A DNA stretch of 12,022 bases from Planctomycetaceae bacterium (GCA_018694455.1 JABHNP010000120.1:1-12022); one strand, 5' to 3'; numbered from the stretch's first letter, positions 1-7,533 are shown. Notes: generated from the sequence alone by a model not told the origin. Numbers and translations are program-made.

Positions 1-588
1 CCGAGACATGGAGCAAAGTTCGATATTCGTACTGGTGCAGCTCTCTCGATGCCAGCCATTCGGCCCACTCTTGCACACGACGTAAAAGTTGAAGACGGGG
101 CTATCTCGGTGCGTCTGCGTGAAGCTGGTTCAGGACCCAGCGGGAACCCAATCCCACCTACTCCACAAAGAGCAACAACCGCGAGCGTTCTCCCAACTCA
201 GCCCGCCGACAAGCCAAATACCACTGCATCTCCTAATGAGAAGACTCCGACAGAAAGCCTAACGAGTACAACTCTCTCTGAGGACATTGTTCGTGAACTA
301 TTGAAACAAGTTAAGGACCCTGAATTATTCGTCAACATTATCGATCTTGGACTAATTTACAACGTTTCGTTTAGTCCAGCATCTGAAAACCCGAAACAGC
401 ATGTCTCAATTGATATGACGATGACAAGCCCGGCTTGCCCCGCTGGCCCGCAGTTAATTGCTGATACAAAACGTGCTGTTAATACGCATGAAGCCGTCGA
501 AGATGTCGAGGTTCGCATTGTTATGGAACCACCCTGGACGCCAGACCGAATGACTGATGACGGCCGTGACCAACTAGGAATCTTTTGA
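1..588 (+). CDS. Rieske [2Fe-2S] domain fused to SufT/MIP18-type (DUF59) protein, 5'-truncated
   Basis: The reading frame is open from the first base, so the gene begins upstream of the window; the ATG at 49 is internal. Visible residues 1-6 read PRHGAK, followed by FDIRTG. This matches the second cluster-binding loop of Rieske ferredoxins (CPxHGxxFD, with the Cys just off the edge), and VEDGAISVRL closes that domain near residue 38. A Pro/Thr/Ser-rich linker (about 40-93) leads to a DUF59 domain (94-195) with DPEL, NIIDLGLIYNV, the SPACPAG loop (conserved Cys146) and a PPWTP...LGIF end, all typical of SufT. SufT proteins help mature Fe-S proteins, and Rieske and SufT genes are often neighbours in SUF operons, so this is probably the distal gene of such an operon. 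The fusion is seen directly; a role in Fe-S delivery or electron supply is inferred. It ends 24 nt before the next gene. Confidence 0.85.
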   Translation, partial: PRHGAKFDIRTGAALSMPAIRPTLAHDVKVEDGAISVRLREAGSGPSGNPIPPTPQRATTASVLPTQPADKPNTTASPNEKTPTESLTSTTLSEDIVRELLKQVKDPELFVNIIDLGLIYNVSFSPASENPKQHVSIDMTMTSPACPAGPQLIADTKRAVNTHEAVEDVEVRIVMEPPWTPDRMTDDGRDQLGIF

Positions 589-612
589 GTCTTTCCCCTA
601 CTGCACTCTAGC

Positions 613-1659
613 ATGCGTCTCTTAATATACGAATGGTCCTGCTCAGGCGGAATGCAGAGCGAGATGGCTCGTATGATTTTGAAAAAGATGCCACCTGTGG
701 GATTTCTTAATGAGGGTCGGCTCATGATTGAGGCACTCGCGTGGGATGCCTCAAAAAACATGGACATCGATGTCACCGTCATGGTTGACGAAACTCTTCC
801 ACCAGAAGATGCTCCTCAACTTCCTGAAGATAGTGCAGTTCAGAGCGTGGCCTGTGGGCGCGATATCAAATTACTACTGGAGATCGCCCCTGATTTTGAT
901 CATATAATTTTTATAGCTCCAGAAACACAGGGAGTCTTGGTACATTCGCTTCAAGAAATCGAGAACGCGGGTTTCGGAGACCGGCTCACCAACTGCCCCA
1001 TACCTTTTGTTATTGCCGCAAGCGACAAGCACACAACATGCACAATACTTGCTGCAGCTGGTATTCCAACACCAACTGGCTACACCGTGCCAGCTGGTGG
1101 AGGACTTCCTGATGACTGCCATCTTCCTGCCGTATTAAAGCCACGTATGAGTGCTGGGTGTGATGGCCTCAGAATCGTCAACAGCCACACTGACTTTATC
1201 GCACCAGAAACAGACTCACGAATTGAACACCTTATCTCCGGCATTCATGGAAGTTGCTGTTGCCTCTGTACATCTGATTCCGTGATCCCTCTCCTTCCTT
1301 GCCAACAGGTATTTACTAACAGACCACAACCCGCGTACCTTGGCTGTGAACCTGCTCCAGTTGCATTGCATAGCCGCATACAAGCCCTCGCAGTCCAATC
1401 AATCACAGCTTTGGAGAGAGCAACGGATTCGAGAGCTCATGGTTGGGTTGGTGTTGATATGATTCTGGGCAGTCATGACGATGGCCGTGACGACCGAGTG
1501 CTCGAAATAAACCCACGACTCACAACTTCTTTTGTTGGCTTATCACGCGGTCAACAAGACGGGCTCCTTGGTCCACTCCTGAATCATATCCGTGGCAAAC
1601 CGATTCGCCTTGCTCCATGGAACAAAGAATCCTGCACGTTCTCTCTTGTATCAAAGTAA
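613..1659 (+). CDS. mfnD: ATP-grasp ligase, MfnD-like (tyramine/tyrosine-glutamate ligase of methanofuran synthesis)
   Basis: This 348-residue protein has an ATP-grasp layout. The N-terminal segment MRLLIYEWSCSGG resembles the COG1821 carboligase family. A central ATP-grasp lysine region reads LPAVLKPRMSAGCDG (K176, glycine loop 182-185). The C-terminal metal-binding part is GWVGVDMI (277-284) followed by VLEINPR (296-302; E298, N300, R302). In methanogens MfnD joins glutamate to tyramine at the start of the methanofuran side chain. The bacterial cofactor (methylofuran) is reported to carry tyrosine and many glutamates, so the bacterial enzyme may use a different acceptor. The assignment rests on the fold plus adjacency to mfnF- and mfnE-like genes. 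An odd cysteine cluster, GSCCCLC, lies at residues 213-219. The start at 613 has no clear Shine-Dalgarno sequence. It could be another COG1821 ligase of the same pathway. Confidence 0.75.
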   Translation: MRLLIYEWSCSGGMQSEMARMILKKMPPVGFLNEGRLMIEALAWDASKNMDIDVTVMVDETLPPEDAPQLPEDSAVQSVACGRDIKLLLEIAPDFDHIIFIAPETQGVLVHSLQEIENAGFGDRLTNCPIPFVIAASDKHTTCTILAAAGIPTPTGYTVPAGGGLPDDCHLPAVLKPRMSAGCDGLRIVNSHTDFIAPETDSRIEHLISGIHGSCCCLCTSDSVIPLLPCQQVFTNRPQPAYLGCEPAPVALHSRIQALAVQSITALERATDSRAHGWVGVDMILGSHDDGRDDRVLEINPRLTTSFVGLSRGQQDGLLGPLLNHIRGKPIRLAPWNKESCTFSLVSK

Positions 1660-1678
1660 CACACAACGATCGTCTATC

Positions 1679-2698
1679 ATGACATCATCACCTACGAACT
1701 CATGGCTGGCCTTTGATATCGGAGGCGCAAACATCAAAGCAGCCGATGGACAGGGGTGGTCACATAGCGAACCGTTTGCAATGTGGCAGGAGTGGAAACG
1801 GCTCCCTGACGCAATTAGGCACATCCAAAGCCTCCACCCTGCCAGGCACCATGCAGTCACTATGACTGGGGAAATTGCTGACTGTTTTTCAGAACGTAGC
1901 GATGGCGTCAGACATATTGTTCAATCCTGTTGTCTTGCCACTGGAACAAATAACGTTTTTTTCTACAGTGTCGCTGGTGTCTTTGTTAATGCCAAGGAGG
2001 CGATCCATCACCCGCTCGATGTTGCTGCATCAAACTGGCACGCATTGGCTCGACTAGCTGGCTCGCTTGCTCCTTCAGGAAATAGCTGGCTGATTGACAT
2101 CGGCTCAACAACGACTGACATCGTCCCCATTTTCTGTGGCAAGCCCGCACCAAAAGGACTCACTGATTGGGATCGGCTCATTCATGATGAACTCATTTAT
2201 ACAGGCATGGAGCGCACGCCTCTACCAACTCTTGTGCATGCGCTTCCTCACCGAGGCACCATGCGCCCACTTGCGAGAGAGTGGTTTGCCACAACGCAAG
2301 ATGTATGGCTTCTCCTCGACTGCCTCGAAGAAGACAGCATGTCGGACAACACCGCTGACAGAAAACCCGTCACTCGAGATGCAGCTCGTGTTCGAATTGC
2401 ACGTACAATGCTGCTTGAACCAAATGCATTCACTCTTGCAGATGCAATTGAAGCAGCTGAGGCAATCGCTACATCACAAATGATTCTGATCAAAGATGCT
2501 ATGGAACCGATACGACAACACCAGCAAAAAGAAGACTGTATTGTGCTGAGCGGTCAAGGAGAGACCATAGCAAGAAAAGTTTTGAGCCACATGAATTGGG
2601 AGCCCCGGACCATATCGCTCAAGCATGCTTATGGGGATAAAATATCACGTGTTGCTCCTGCTCATGCAGTAGCATTAATCGCTCGGCAGATCCTATGA
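1679..2698 (+). CDS. mfnF: H4MPT-linked C1-pathway protein of the hydantoinase/ASKHA type (COG1548), MfnF-like
   Basis: A 339-residue protein with two actin-like phosphate-binding signatures: LAFDIGGANIK at residues 10-20 and LIDIGSTTTDIVP at 138-150. It also has TMTGEIADCF (61-70) and a third glycine motif, VLSGQGE (289-295). This pattern is the family long annotated as a probable H4MPT-linked C1 transfer pathway protein (orf9 of methylotroph clusters). The archaeal homologue MfnF condenses the aminomethyl-furan diphosphate with glutamyl-tyramine, forming the ether bond of methanofuran. An in-frame ATG at 1592 would overlap mfnD by 68 nt and adds nothing family-like. The ATG at 1679, 19 nt after the mfnD stop, places the first motif at the usual distance and is preferred. 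The stop overlaps the next start (ATGA). The family is confident; the exact reaction is transferred from archaea. Confidence 0.85.
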   Translation: MTSSPTNSWLAFDIGGANIKAADGQGWSHSEPFAMWQEWKRLPDAIRHIQSLHPARHHAVTMTGEIADCFSERSDGVRHIVQSCCLATGTNNVFFYSVAGVFVNAKEAIHHPLDVAASNWHALARLAGSLAPSGNSWLIDIGSTTTDIVPIFCGKPAPKGLTDWDRLIHDELIYTGMERTPLPTLVHALPHRGTMRPLAREWFATTQDVWLLLDCLEEDSMSDNTADRKPVTRDAARVRIARTMLLEPNAFTLADAIEAAEAIATSQMILIKDAMEPIRQHQQKEDCIVLSGQGETIARKVLSHMNWEPRTISLKHAYGDKISRVAPAHAVALIARQIL

Positions 2699-3330
2699 AG
2701 AAAACCAAAGCCAACGACCACTCTCCTTGGAAGCTGTCATCGGGCTGGCTTCGACAGCCAGATGACAAATACTTACAACAAGGACTTGTCATTAAAATCG
2801 GCGGCAGTCTTCTAACAACCAGCGGTTGGCAACATGCCTTAGAATCGATCCTTGCAGATGAATTAGCTTCTCCACAATCGATTGTTTTAATCTCCGGAGG
2901 GGGTGCCATTGTGAACGGGCTACGACAAATCGATACAACCACCCCCTCATCAGGTCCATTGATGCATCGGCTTGCACTTGAAGCCATGGGTATTACAGCT
3001 CAGTTTGTTGCAACAACACTTGGGCTGCCACTTTGCGAGGCGCACTCAGACGACTCGCCCGCCGTCCTCGATATCAGTAAGCACTGGGCACGTGAGGCAA
3101 TTAGTACCCTTCCCCATTCATGGGAGACTACAAGTGACTCTATCGCGGCTACAGTCGCTACCAAAAAGAACTCTTCATTGCTTCTTTTAAAAAGCAGCCC
3201 ACCAAAAAACGACAACATAGAGTGGCTTGCATCTCATGGCTGGGTAGATCAGCATTTCCCAAGAGCCTGCGTCGGCCTAAAAAGCATTCGCTGGACATCA
3301 CAACAGCAGCCGACTAAGCAAAACCGCTAA
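2695..3330 (+). CDS. mfnE: Amino-acid-kinase-fold enzyme, MfnE-like aminomethyl-furan phosphate kinase
   Basis: A 211-residue protein of the amino acid kinase superfamily. LVIKIGGSLL at residues 31-40 is the N-terminal phosphate-binding loop, VLISGGGAIVNG (64-75) the second glycine loop, and WETTSDSIAATVA (143-155) with LLLLKS (162-167) the nucleotide-binding part. In methanogens MfnE phosphorylates aminomethyl-furan monophosphate to the diphosphate, which is the substrate of MfnF. The adjacent MfnF- and MfnD-like genes support this over aspartate, glutamate or UMP kinase, as does the short length and absence of an ACT or PUA domain. The start ATG overlaps the mfnF stop in ATGA, which implies translational coupling. 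About 30 polar residues precede the KIGGS loop, more than usual for the fold, and no better internal start exists. The gene converges on the DUF1598 gene, 30 bp away. Confidence 0.8.
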   Translation: MKKTKANDHSPWKLSSGWLRQPDDKYLQQGLVIKIGGSLLTTSGWQHALESILADELASPQSIVLISGGGAIVNGLRQIDTTTPSSGPLMHRLALEAMGITAQFVATTLGLPLCEAHSDDSPAVLDISKHWAREAISTLPHSWETTSDSIAATVATKKNSSLLLLKSSPPKNDNIEWLASHGWVDQHFPRACVGLKSIRWTSQQQPTKQNR

Positions 3331-3360
3331 TCAGCAACCGCTACCCCTACACCGAACGAG

Positions 3361-4755
3361 TTATTCCCAACAGAGCCCTGTCTTCGGGCGAGCTGCGAGT
3401 GCAAGTTTTCGCTCAGACTCAACATCTTTTGCCTCGACAACCTCTTGGAGAAAAGCCCACGGCTGAAACTGAACTCCACCGGAAGCGCTTAAAACCCATC
3501 GAGTGCCTCGCTTCATGCCGTGAGCAACCGTTGGCACCTGCGTTGGAATCTGATACTTCGAGAGCTGAACCAAAGAAGCGTCATTCAATAGTGAGAGATC
3601 CAAACCCGCGAGGTCAGCGAGTTGTCTGCTCTCGATTAATGCTGCAACGACTCCTAAATCAACGCAATTCAATAGTTCTGAAAATACTGGCTTACTCGAT
3701 GCCAAGTCGTCATAGCACGCTGTCATCTGCTCACACCAACGTGTTGCATTTTGATCAGTACGCCCACGCCCTCGCAGCATTCCCTCTTGATTCAGAAGAT
3801 CTGTTTCAGTCAGGCAGACCATTTTCCTACCCGTAAGCTTCCATCCAAGTTCATCAGGGTCGCGTGCAATTGGACTATACTGAGCTTCCAGCCAGAAACG
3901 CGGCAGCATTGTTGAACTCCGCCCAGGCTGTACCATCGAAAGATAACTCGGCAGCTTTGCAAGTCCCGATGGCTCCAAACCCATCCCAATTCTCTTCATT
4001 CGGTAATCTGCTGCTACAAGAACCTGAGCGAAGTGTGTATCAGCTGGTACTCCACCAACGGTTATTTGCTGCGGCCCCAAAGCTTTTTCCATTGCCTGAA
4101 AAATCTGCTGTGGATTTGTTACTTGCTTTGTTGAACCCAAAACTTTTTGAAGCCGACCTACACCTTCCGGCGTCGGATCAATTGAACAACGTATTCCACC
4201 CATACGTGCCTTATCAATGGATCGAAGCGCGACAATCAGATCTTCGAGAAGCAATAGTGGTCGACCAGTGTTTGCACCGACAAAATTACCATTCCCATCA
4301 ATATCAACCTCGTCACTCGGTCCAGCGAGGATGACATCCTGAGAGTCCGGATCAACAAATACATATACGATTTGCTCGAGTCCACCAAGAGTTAGAACTT
4401 CTGGTGAAAGAAGTTCGTCTTTCGTAACAGCACGCTGAACTTCTGCAACAATTCGCTTAAGCGAAACCTTTTGCAAATCACAACGTCTTCCAGTCTGTGG
4501 TGGATTTTCTTGAAGAATCTTACGACGCTGAGCAGCGATGCTCGCCAGTGATCCTGGTTCAATTGTGCGAACAATACCGTTGGTATCGACTGAAATACCA
4601 CCAACCGCCTGAGCACCAAAACCACCGCCGCCCTGCCCGAATGCCTGCTCAATAAAAAAAGTATTCCCGATTACGAAGAGCACAGCCGCACAACAAGCAG
4701 TTGCAAAACTGTTCCTCAAAACTGTGGGGACATTTCTCTGCGTCCAGCTATGCAT
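3361..4755 (-). CDS. Secreted planctomycete protein, DUF1598-like
   Basis: This 464-residue exported protein has no assigned function. The preferred start is the ATG at 4755, because GAGG lies 6 nt upstream of it; a GTG at 4773 and ATGs at 4770 and 4767 are in frame and would add up to six residues. A hydrophobic segment at about 16-39 (ATACCAAVLFVIGNTFFIEQ) ends in AFG-Q and looks like a cleavable signal peptide. A Gly-rich stretch (QGGGGFGAQAVGG) follows. The middle contains a VFVDPDSQDVILAGP segment, a DGNGNFVG turn and VLVAADYRMKRIGMGLE, the last reminiscent of DUF1598, a family restricted to planctomycetes. TDLLNQEG lies further on. The family call is from memory of the pattern. The divergent promoter region is shared with the sigma-54 activator gene. 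I infer an extracytoplasmic location. Confidence 0.8.
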   Translation of the reverse strand: MHSWTQRNVPTVLRNSFATACCAAVLFVIGNTFFIEQAFGQGGGGFGAQAVGGISVDTNGIVRTIEPGSLASIAAQRRKILQENPPQTGRRCDLQKVSLKRIVAEVQRAVTKDELLSPEVLTLGGLEQIVYVFVDPDSQDVILAGPSDEVDIDGNGNFVGANTGRPLLLLEDLIVALRSIDKARMGGIRCSIDPTPEGVGRLQKVLGSTKQVTNPQQIFQAMEKALGPQQITVGGVPADTHFAQVLVAADYRMKRIGMGLEPSGLAKLPSYLSMVQPGRSSTMLPRFWLEAQYSPIARDPDELGWKLTGRKMVCLTETDLLNQEGMLRGRGRTDQNATRWCEQMTACYDDLASSKPVFSELLNCVDLGVVAALIESRQLADLAGLDLSLLNDASLVQLSKYQIPTQVPTVAHGMKRGTRWVLSASGGVQFQPWAFLQEVVEAKDVESERKLALAARPKTGLCWE

Positions 4756-5053
4756 AAAAATCCTCATCATCACGTTCGAATGGAGTTCAAATCAGGCCAA
4801 TGGTTCGAGCCACAGGCTTGTACACGACTGTACGGTGCCGCACTTGAGATGCTAGCCTCAGCATGCCTTTGAGGGCAAACCCTGTTTACCGATGCAAATG
4901 GGTTCAAGAAAGGCAAATCTTTCATGTTTTCATGAATTCCTCGGCTTTTTCCTGTTAAATTGGCCTACGAGGGAATGACATTTACGTTCTCATTGAACGG
5001 AATCGTATGCGTGCCCCCTGCGAGGTAAGCTCCAACTCAGTGTTGATGCAAGC
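4756..5053. other. Divergent intergenic spacer with three short inverted repeats
   Basis: This 298-bp spacer separates two divergent genes, so it should hold at least two promoters. I see no tRNA, small gene or convincing -24/-12 (GG-N10-GC type) sigma-54 site. Weak sigma-70-like matches exist. For the rightward gene, TTGGCC at 4961-4966 lies 17 nt before TACGTT at 4984-4989. For the leftward gene, a TTGCCC/TAGCAT pair with an 18-nt spacer can be read on the - strand. Neither is strong. Three small dyads (GTACA, ATGCT and TTCATG half-sites) are listed separately. Confidence 0.6.
4820..4936. promoter_or_regulatory. Three short dyads, possible operator sites
   Basis: Perfect inverted repeats occur at 4820-4833 (GTACA-N4-TGTAC), 4849-4864 (ATGCT-N6-AGCAT) and 4921-4936 (TTCATG-TTTT-CATGAA). 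They lie between two divergent starts, where regulator binding sites would be expected. Each is short enough to arise by chance and they do not share one half-site, so a common regulator is not implied. Confidence 0.25.
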
Positions 5054-7030
5054 ATGAATAACAACAACTCTACGCTACCTGCCGATGCTCATGTCTTAGT
5101 GCGGGATCCTGCCAATGGCCCACTGCTCACGCCGCTTACACCTGGAGAGGTCCTAAGCCTTGGTCGTGCACCTGGAAACACGATCGTGTTGCACGATGAA
5201 CGAGCGAGCCGCAATCACGCTGAGATACGAAGCAATGGTGACGGAAAATGGAGCATTCACGATCTAAAAAGCCGAAATGGCACAACAGTTGGTGACCAAG
5301 AGATAACATCAGAGCACACACTTATCGACGGAGACATGATTCAAATTGGTTCGATTACAATTCTTTTCTGCGAAGGTGCCCCACCTCCGCTGGCTGAAGT
5401 AAGTGAATCAGATACGGATGGAACTGGCATCACCGGTGAAATGTCTGCCGAAATTGCAGAATGGCATTCAACAATCCGTTATCGACGGAACCGCAGCCGT
5501 CTCCTCGATGATATACGTGAATCTGCAAAAACTGCTCCAAAAGTTGGGCAAGCAGCAGCAGAGTTGTGTCGACTTGCATTCACGTTGGGTCGAGCCACAG
5601 AAGTACCATCCGCTGCAAATCGTGCTTTAGAGTCTGCCATGCTTGGATCAAATGCAAGCAGAGGAATGGTACTACTACCACTGCCCGAGGCAATGCATGA
5701 AGAACGAATGACCGTGACCGATTTATTCGGCGTTGCGGCAGTGCCTTCTGACCTTAATCTCAATGACATTCCAACGAACTTAGTTGAAGCTGCACTCGCT
5801 ACAAACGAAGCCATCCTGGCGGGGCCAGAGACTGTTGGCAACCAGCCACAAGCGATAACGATAGTTGCTCCCATACGCGTCAACGGCCAGCCTGCCGGTG
5901 CAATCTACTTAAGCAGCGAGCCAAGCGGTGATGAAAAATCCCCAGATGACCTTGAGTTCGTCATTGCAGTCTGTGACGCCATTGGTCAGGTTTACACAAA
6001 CCTGGAGGCTCGGGAGACTTTATCGACTCGTCTTGCAACTGCAGCAAGTGAAAACAAACTGCTCAAAGAGCGGTTGGTGGAAAAAACTCGCATGGTTGGT
6101 GACAGTCCAGCTCTGGCGACGATTGCGACACAAATTGAACGAGTAGCCAGCACGAAAGCAACGGTCCTTGTTCGGGGTGAAAGTGGTGCAGGAAAAGAAT
6201 TGGTTGCACAGGCAATTCATGACGGGAGTGATCGAAAGAGTGGCCCTTTTGTCTGCCTCAATTGCGCGGCTCTTTCAGAAACGCTCTTAGAGAGTGAACT
6301 GTTTGGGCACGAAAAAGGTGCTTTCACTGGTGCAACCGATAAAAAGGCTGGGAAATTCGAGTTGGCTGATAACGGAACCCTTTTCCTGGATGAAATTGGT
6401 GAAATGAGCCCTACCATCCAAGCCAAATTTCTACGTGTACTCGAAGGTCATGCATTCGAGCGGGTAGGAGGCAGCACGCGACTGAAAGTCGATGTACGAG
6501 TTGTGGCTGCTACAAACCGTCACCTTGAAGATGCGGTTGCAAGTGGTGGATTTCGCAGAGATCTCTATTTTCGACTACGTGTGGTCGAAATTGCTGTTCC
6601 CCCCCTACGAAAACGAAAAGAAGACATCAGACCGCTTGCAGATCACTTTGTTAACATCTTCAGTCGAGAAACTGGTCGAAGAATTGACGGATTCAGCCCT
6701 GCAGCCATTTCTGCAATGCAGGAATATCATTGGCCAGGAAATATTCGTGAACTACGAAATTGTATTGAACGTGCTGTTGTCCTGAGTTCTAGTAGTATCG
6801 TTGATGTTACTGACCTTGCCCTAAGTACACTCGCCGCACCAGGCGATACCGGCCAAATAGATTCAATTCCAAAAGAGTTCACCCCGGAAACCTTAGCTGT
6901 TATTGAAAAACGTCACATACTGGCAACACTTGAATGCACCGGTGGCAATAAAACAAAAGCAGCGAAACTATTGGGTATCGAAAGATCTACTCTTGATCGT
7001 AAATTTGCTCGTTGGGGAAAAGCCGAGTAA
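5054..7030 (+). CDS. FHA-GAF-AAA+-Fis sigma-54-dependent transcriptional activator
   Basis: A 658-residue bacterial enhancer-binding protein. An FHA domain (about 15-105) shows LGR (36-38), SRNHAEI (52-58) and SRNGT (73-77), so it should bind a phosphothreonine partner. A GAF-like domain spans about 165-315 (VAPIRVNGQPAGAIYLSS at 271-288), followed by a short helical linker. The AAA+ domain has Walker A GESGAGKE (375-382), an intact GAFTGA loop (422-427) that contacts sigma-54, Walker B GTLFLDEIGE (441-450), arginine-finger region FRRDLYFRL (500-508) and sensor II WPGNIRELRN (560-569). A Fis-type helix-turn-helix lies at 620-655 (GNKTKAAKLLGIERSTLDRKF). It should act in the cytoplasm as an ATP-driven activator. 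There is no receiver domain, so control is probably by Ser/Thr phosphorylation sensed through FHA, plus a GAF ligand. No kinase gene is in the window. It converges on the NYN gene with a 16-bp gap. Confidence 0.95.
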   Translation: MNNNNSTLPADAHVLVRDPANGPLLTPLTPGEVLSLGRAPGNTIVLHDERASRNHAEIRSNGDGKWSIHDLKSRNGTTVGDQEITSEHTLIDGDMIQIGSITILFCEGAPPPLAEVSESDTDGTGITGEMSAEIAEWHSTIRYRRNRSRLLDDIRESAKTAPKVGQAAAELCRLAFTLGRATEVPSAANRALESAMLGSNASRGMVLLPLPEAMHEERMTVTDLFGVAAVPSDLNLNDIPTNLVEAALATNEAILAGPETVGNQPQAITIVAPIRVNGQPAGAIYLSSEPSGDEKSPDDLEFVIAVCDAIGQVYTNLEARETLSTRLATAASENKLLKERLVEKTRMVGDSPALATIATQIERVASTKATVLVRGESGAGKELVAQAIHDGSDRKSGPFVCLNCAALSETLLESELFGHEKGAFTGATDKKAGKFELADNGTLFLDEIGEMSPTIQAKFLRVLEGHAFERVGGSTRLKVDVRVVAATNRHLEDAVASGGFRRDLYFRLRVVEIAVPPLRKRKEDIRPLADHFVNIFSRETGRRIDGFSPAAISAMQEYHWPGNIRELRNCIERAVVLSSSSIVDVTDLALSTLAAPGDTGQIDSIPKEFTPETLAVIEKRHILATLECTGGNKTKAAKLLGIERSTLDRKFARWGKAE

Positions 7031-7046
7031 ATCATCGCAGTTCCAC

Positions 7047-7523
7047 CTAAAACCCAAAATATCGCTTCCATGCTTCAACATCCCCAGGCCCGGGATCCGT
7101 TGGCTTTATTTCCTTTGAGCAGATGTCTTGGTCTCGTGCTCGCCGTCTTTCTGCAAGCCATTCCTCACTATTTACCGCAACTGCTCGCCGACGGCGTGCT
7201 GCCGCCTGTACTCGTCTGTCACTCGAAACCACTACCAGACCGGTTGGTGATACTTCTTCAACCATTTCCTCTATAAGGCTATCTGCATCTGGATAATCAC
7301 GCGCAAACAAGACCTGAATTGATTCGTGCAAATATCTTGCGGGAAGACCCTCTGGAGCTTCTGCCGCATCAAAAACTATAATGGTTTGGTTTGCATCCGG
7401 CCCAAGTAGTTTTACAAGGTGATCAAGAAGCGCTTGGCGAGAGTGTTCTAGTCCAAGCGGCCCCCTTGCATCTCCGAATACCCCAGAGGCATGCAGCAAG
7501 TTGTACCCATCGATAATGATCAT
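7047..7523 (-). CDS. YacP-like NYN-domain ribonuclease
   Basis: This 158-residue protein begins MIIIDGYNLLHASG, the first acidic motif of the PIN-like NYN fold. It continues with TIIVFDAAEAPEG (about 46-58), DYPDADSLIEEMV (about 76-88) and VVVSSDRRVQAAARR (about 97-111), which supply the other acidic metal-binding residues. The order matches the YacP/DUF901 family, whose Bacillus subtilis member Rae1 is a ribosome-associated endoribonuclease. An Arg-rich patch and a long charged C-terminal tail follow, suggesting RNA binding. It lies 10 nt downstream of pyrC on the same strand and is probably co-transcribed with pyrB-pyrC, although no functional tie to pyrimidine synthesis is evident. Nuclease activity is inferred from the family. 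Confidence 0.85.
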   Translation of the reverse strand: MIIIDGYNLLHASGVFGDARGPLGLEHSRQALLDHLVKLLGPDANQTIIVFDAAEAPEGLPARYLHESIQVLFARDYPDADSLIEEMVEEVSPTGLVVVSSDRRVQAAARRRRAVAVNSEEWLAERRRARDQDICSKEIKPTDPGPGDVEAWKRYFGF

Positions 7524-7533
7524 GGCTATAAAG

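Noticed and set aside
1592..1678. Upstream start for the mfnF-like gene
   Set aside because: It would overlap mfnD by 68 nt and add 29 residues with no family resemblance before the LAFDIGG motif.
3399..4334. Two long open frames on the + strand (3399-3836 and 3864-4334)
   Set aside because: They lie wholly antisense to the DUF1598-like gene, and their products are Pro/Leu/Gln/His-rich without domain-like patterns. They are shadow frames.
4796..4820. tRNA T-arm-like sequence GGTTCGAGCC
   Set aside because: The flanking bases do not pair as a 5-bp T-stem, and no acceptor or anticodon arm fits around it.
5479..5883. 134-codon open frame on the - strand
   Set aside because: Antisense to the GAF region of the sigma-54 activator; Ser/Ala/Arg-rich product with no recognisable motif.
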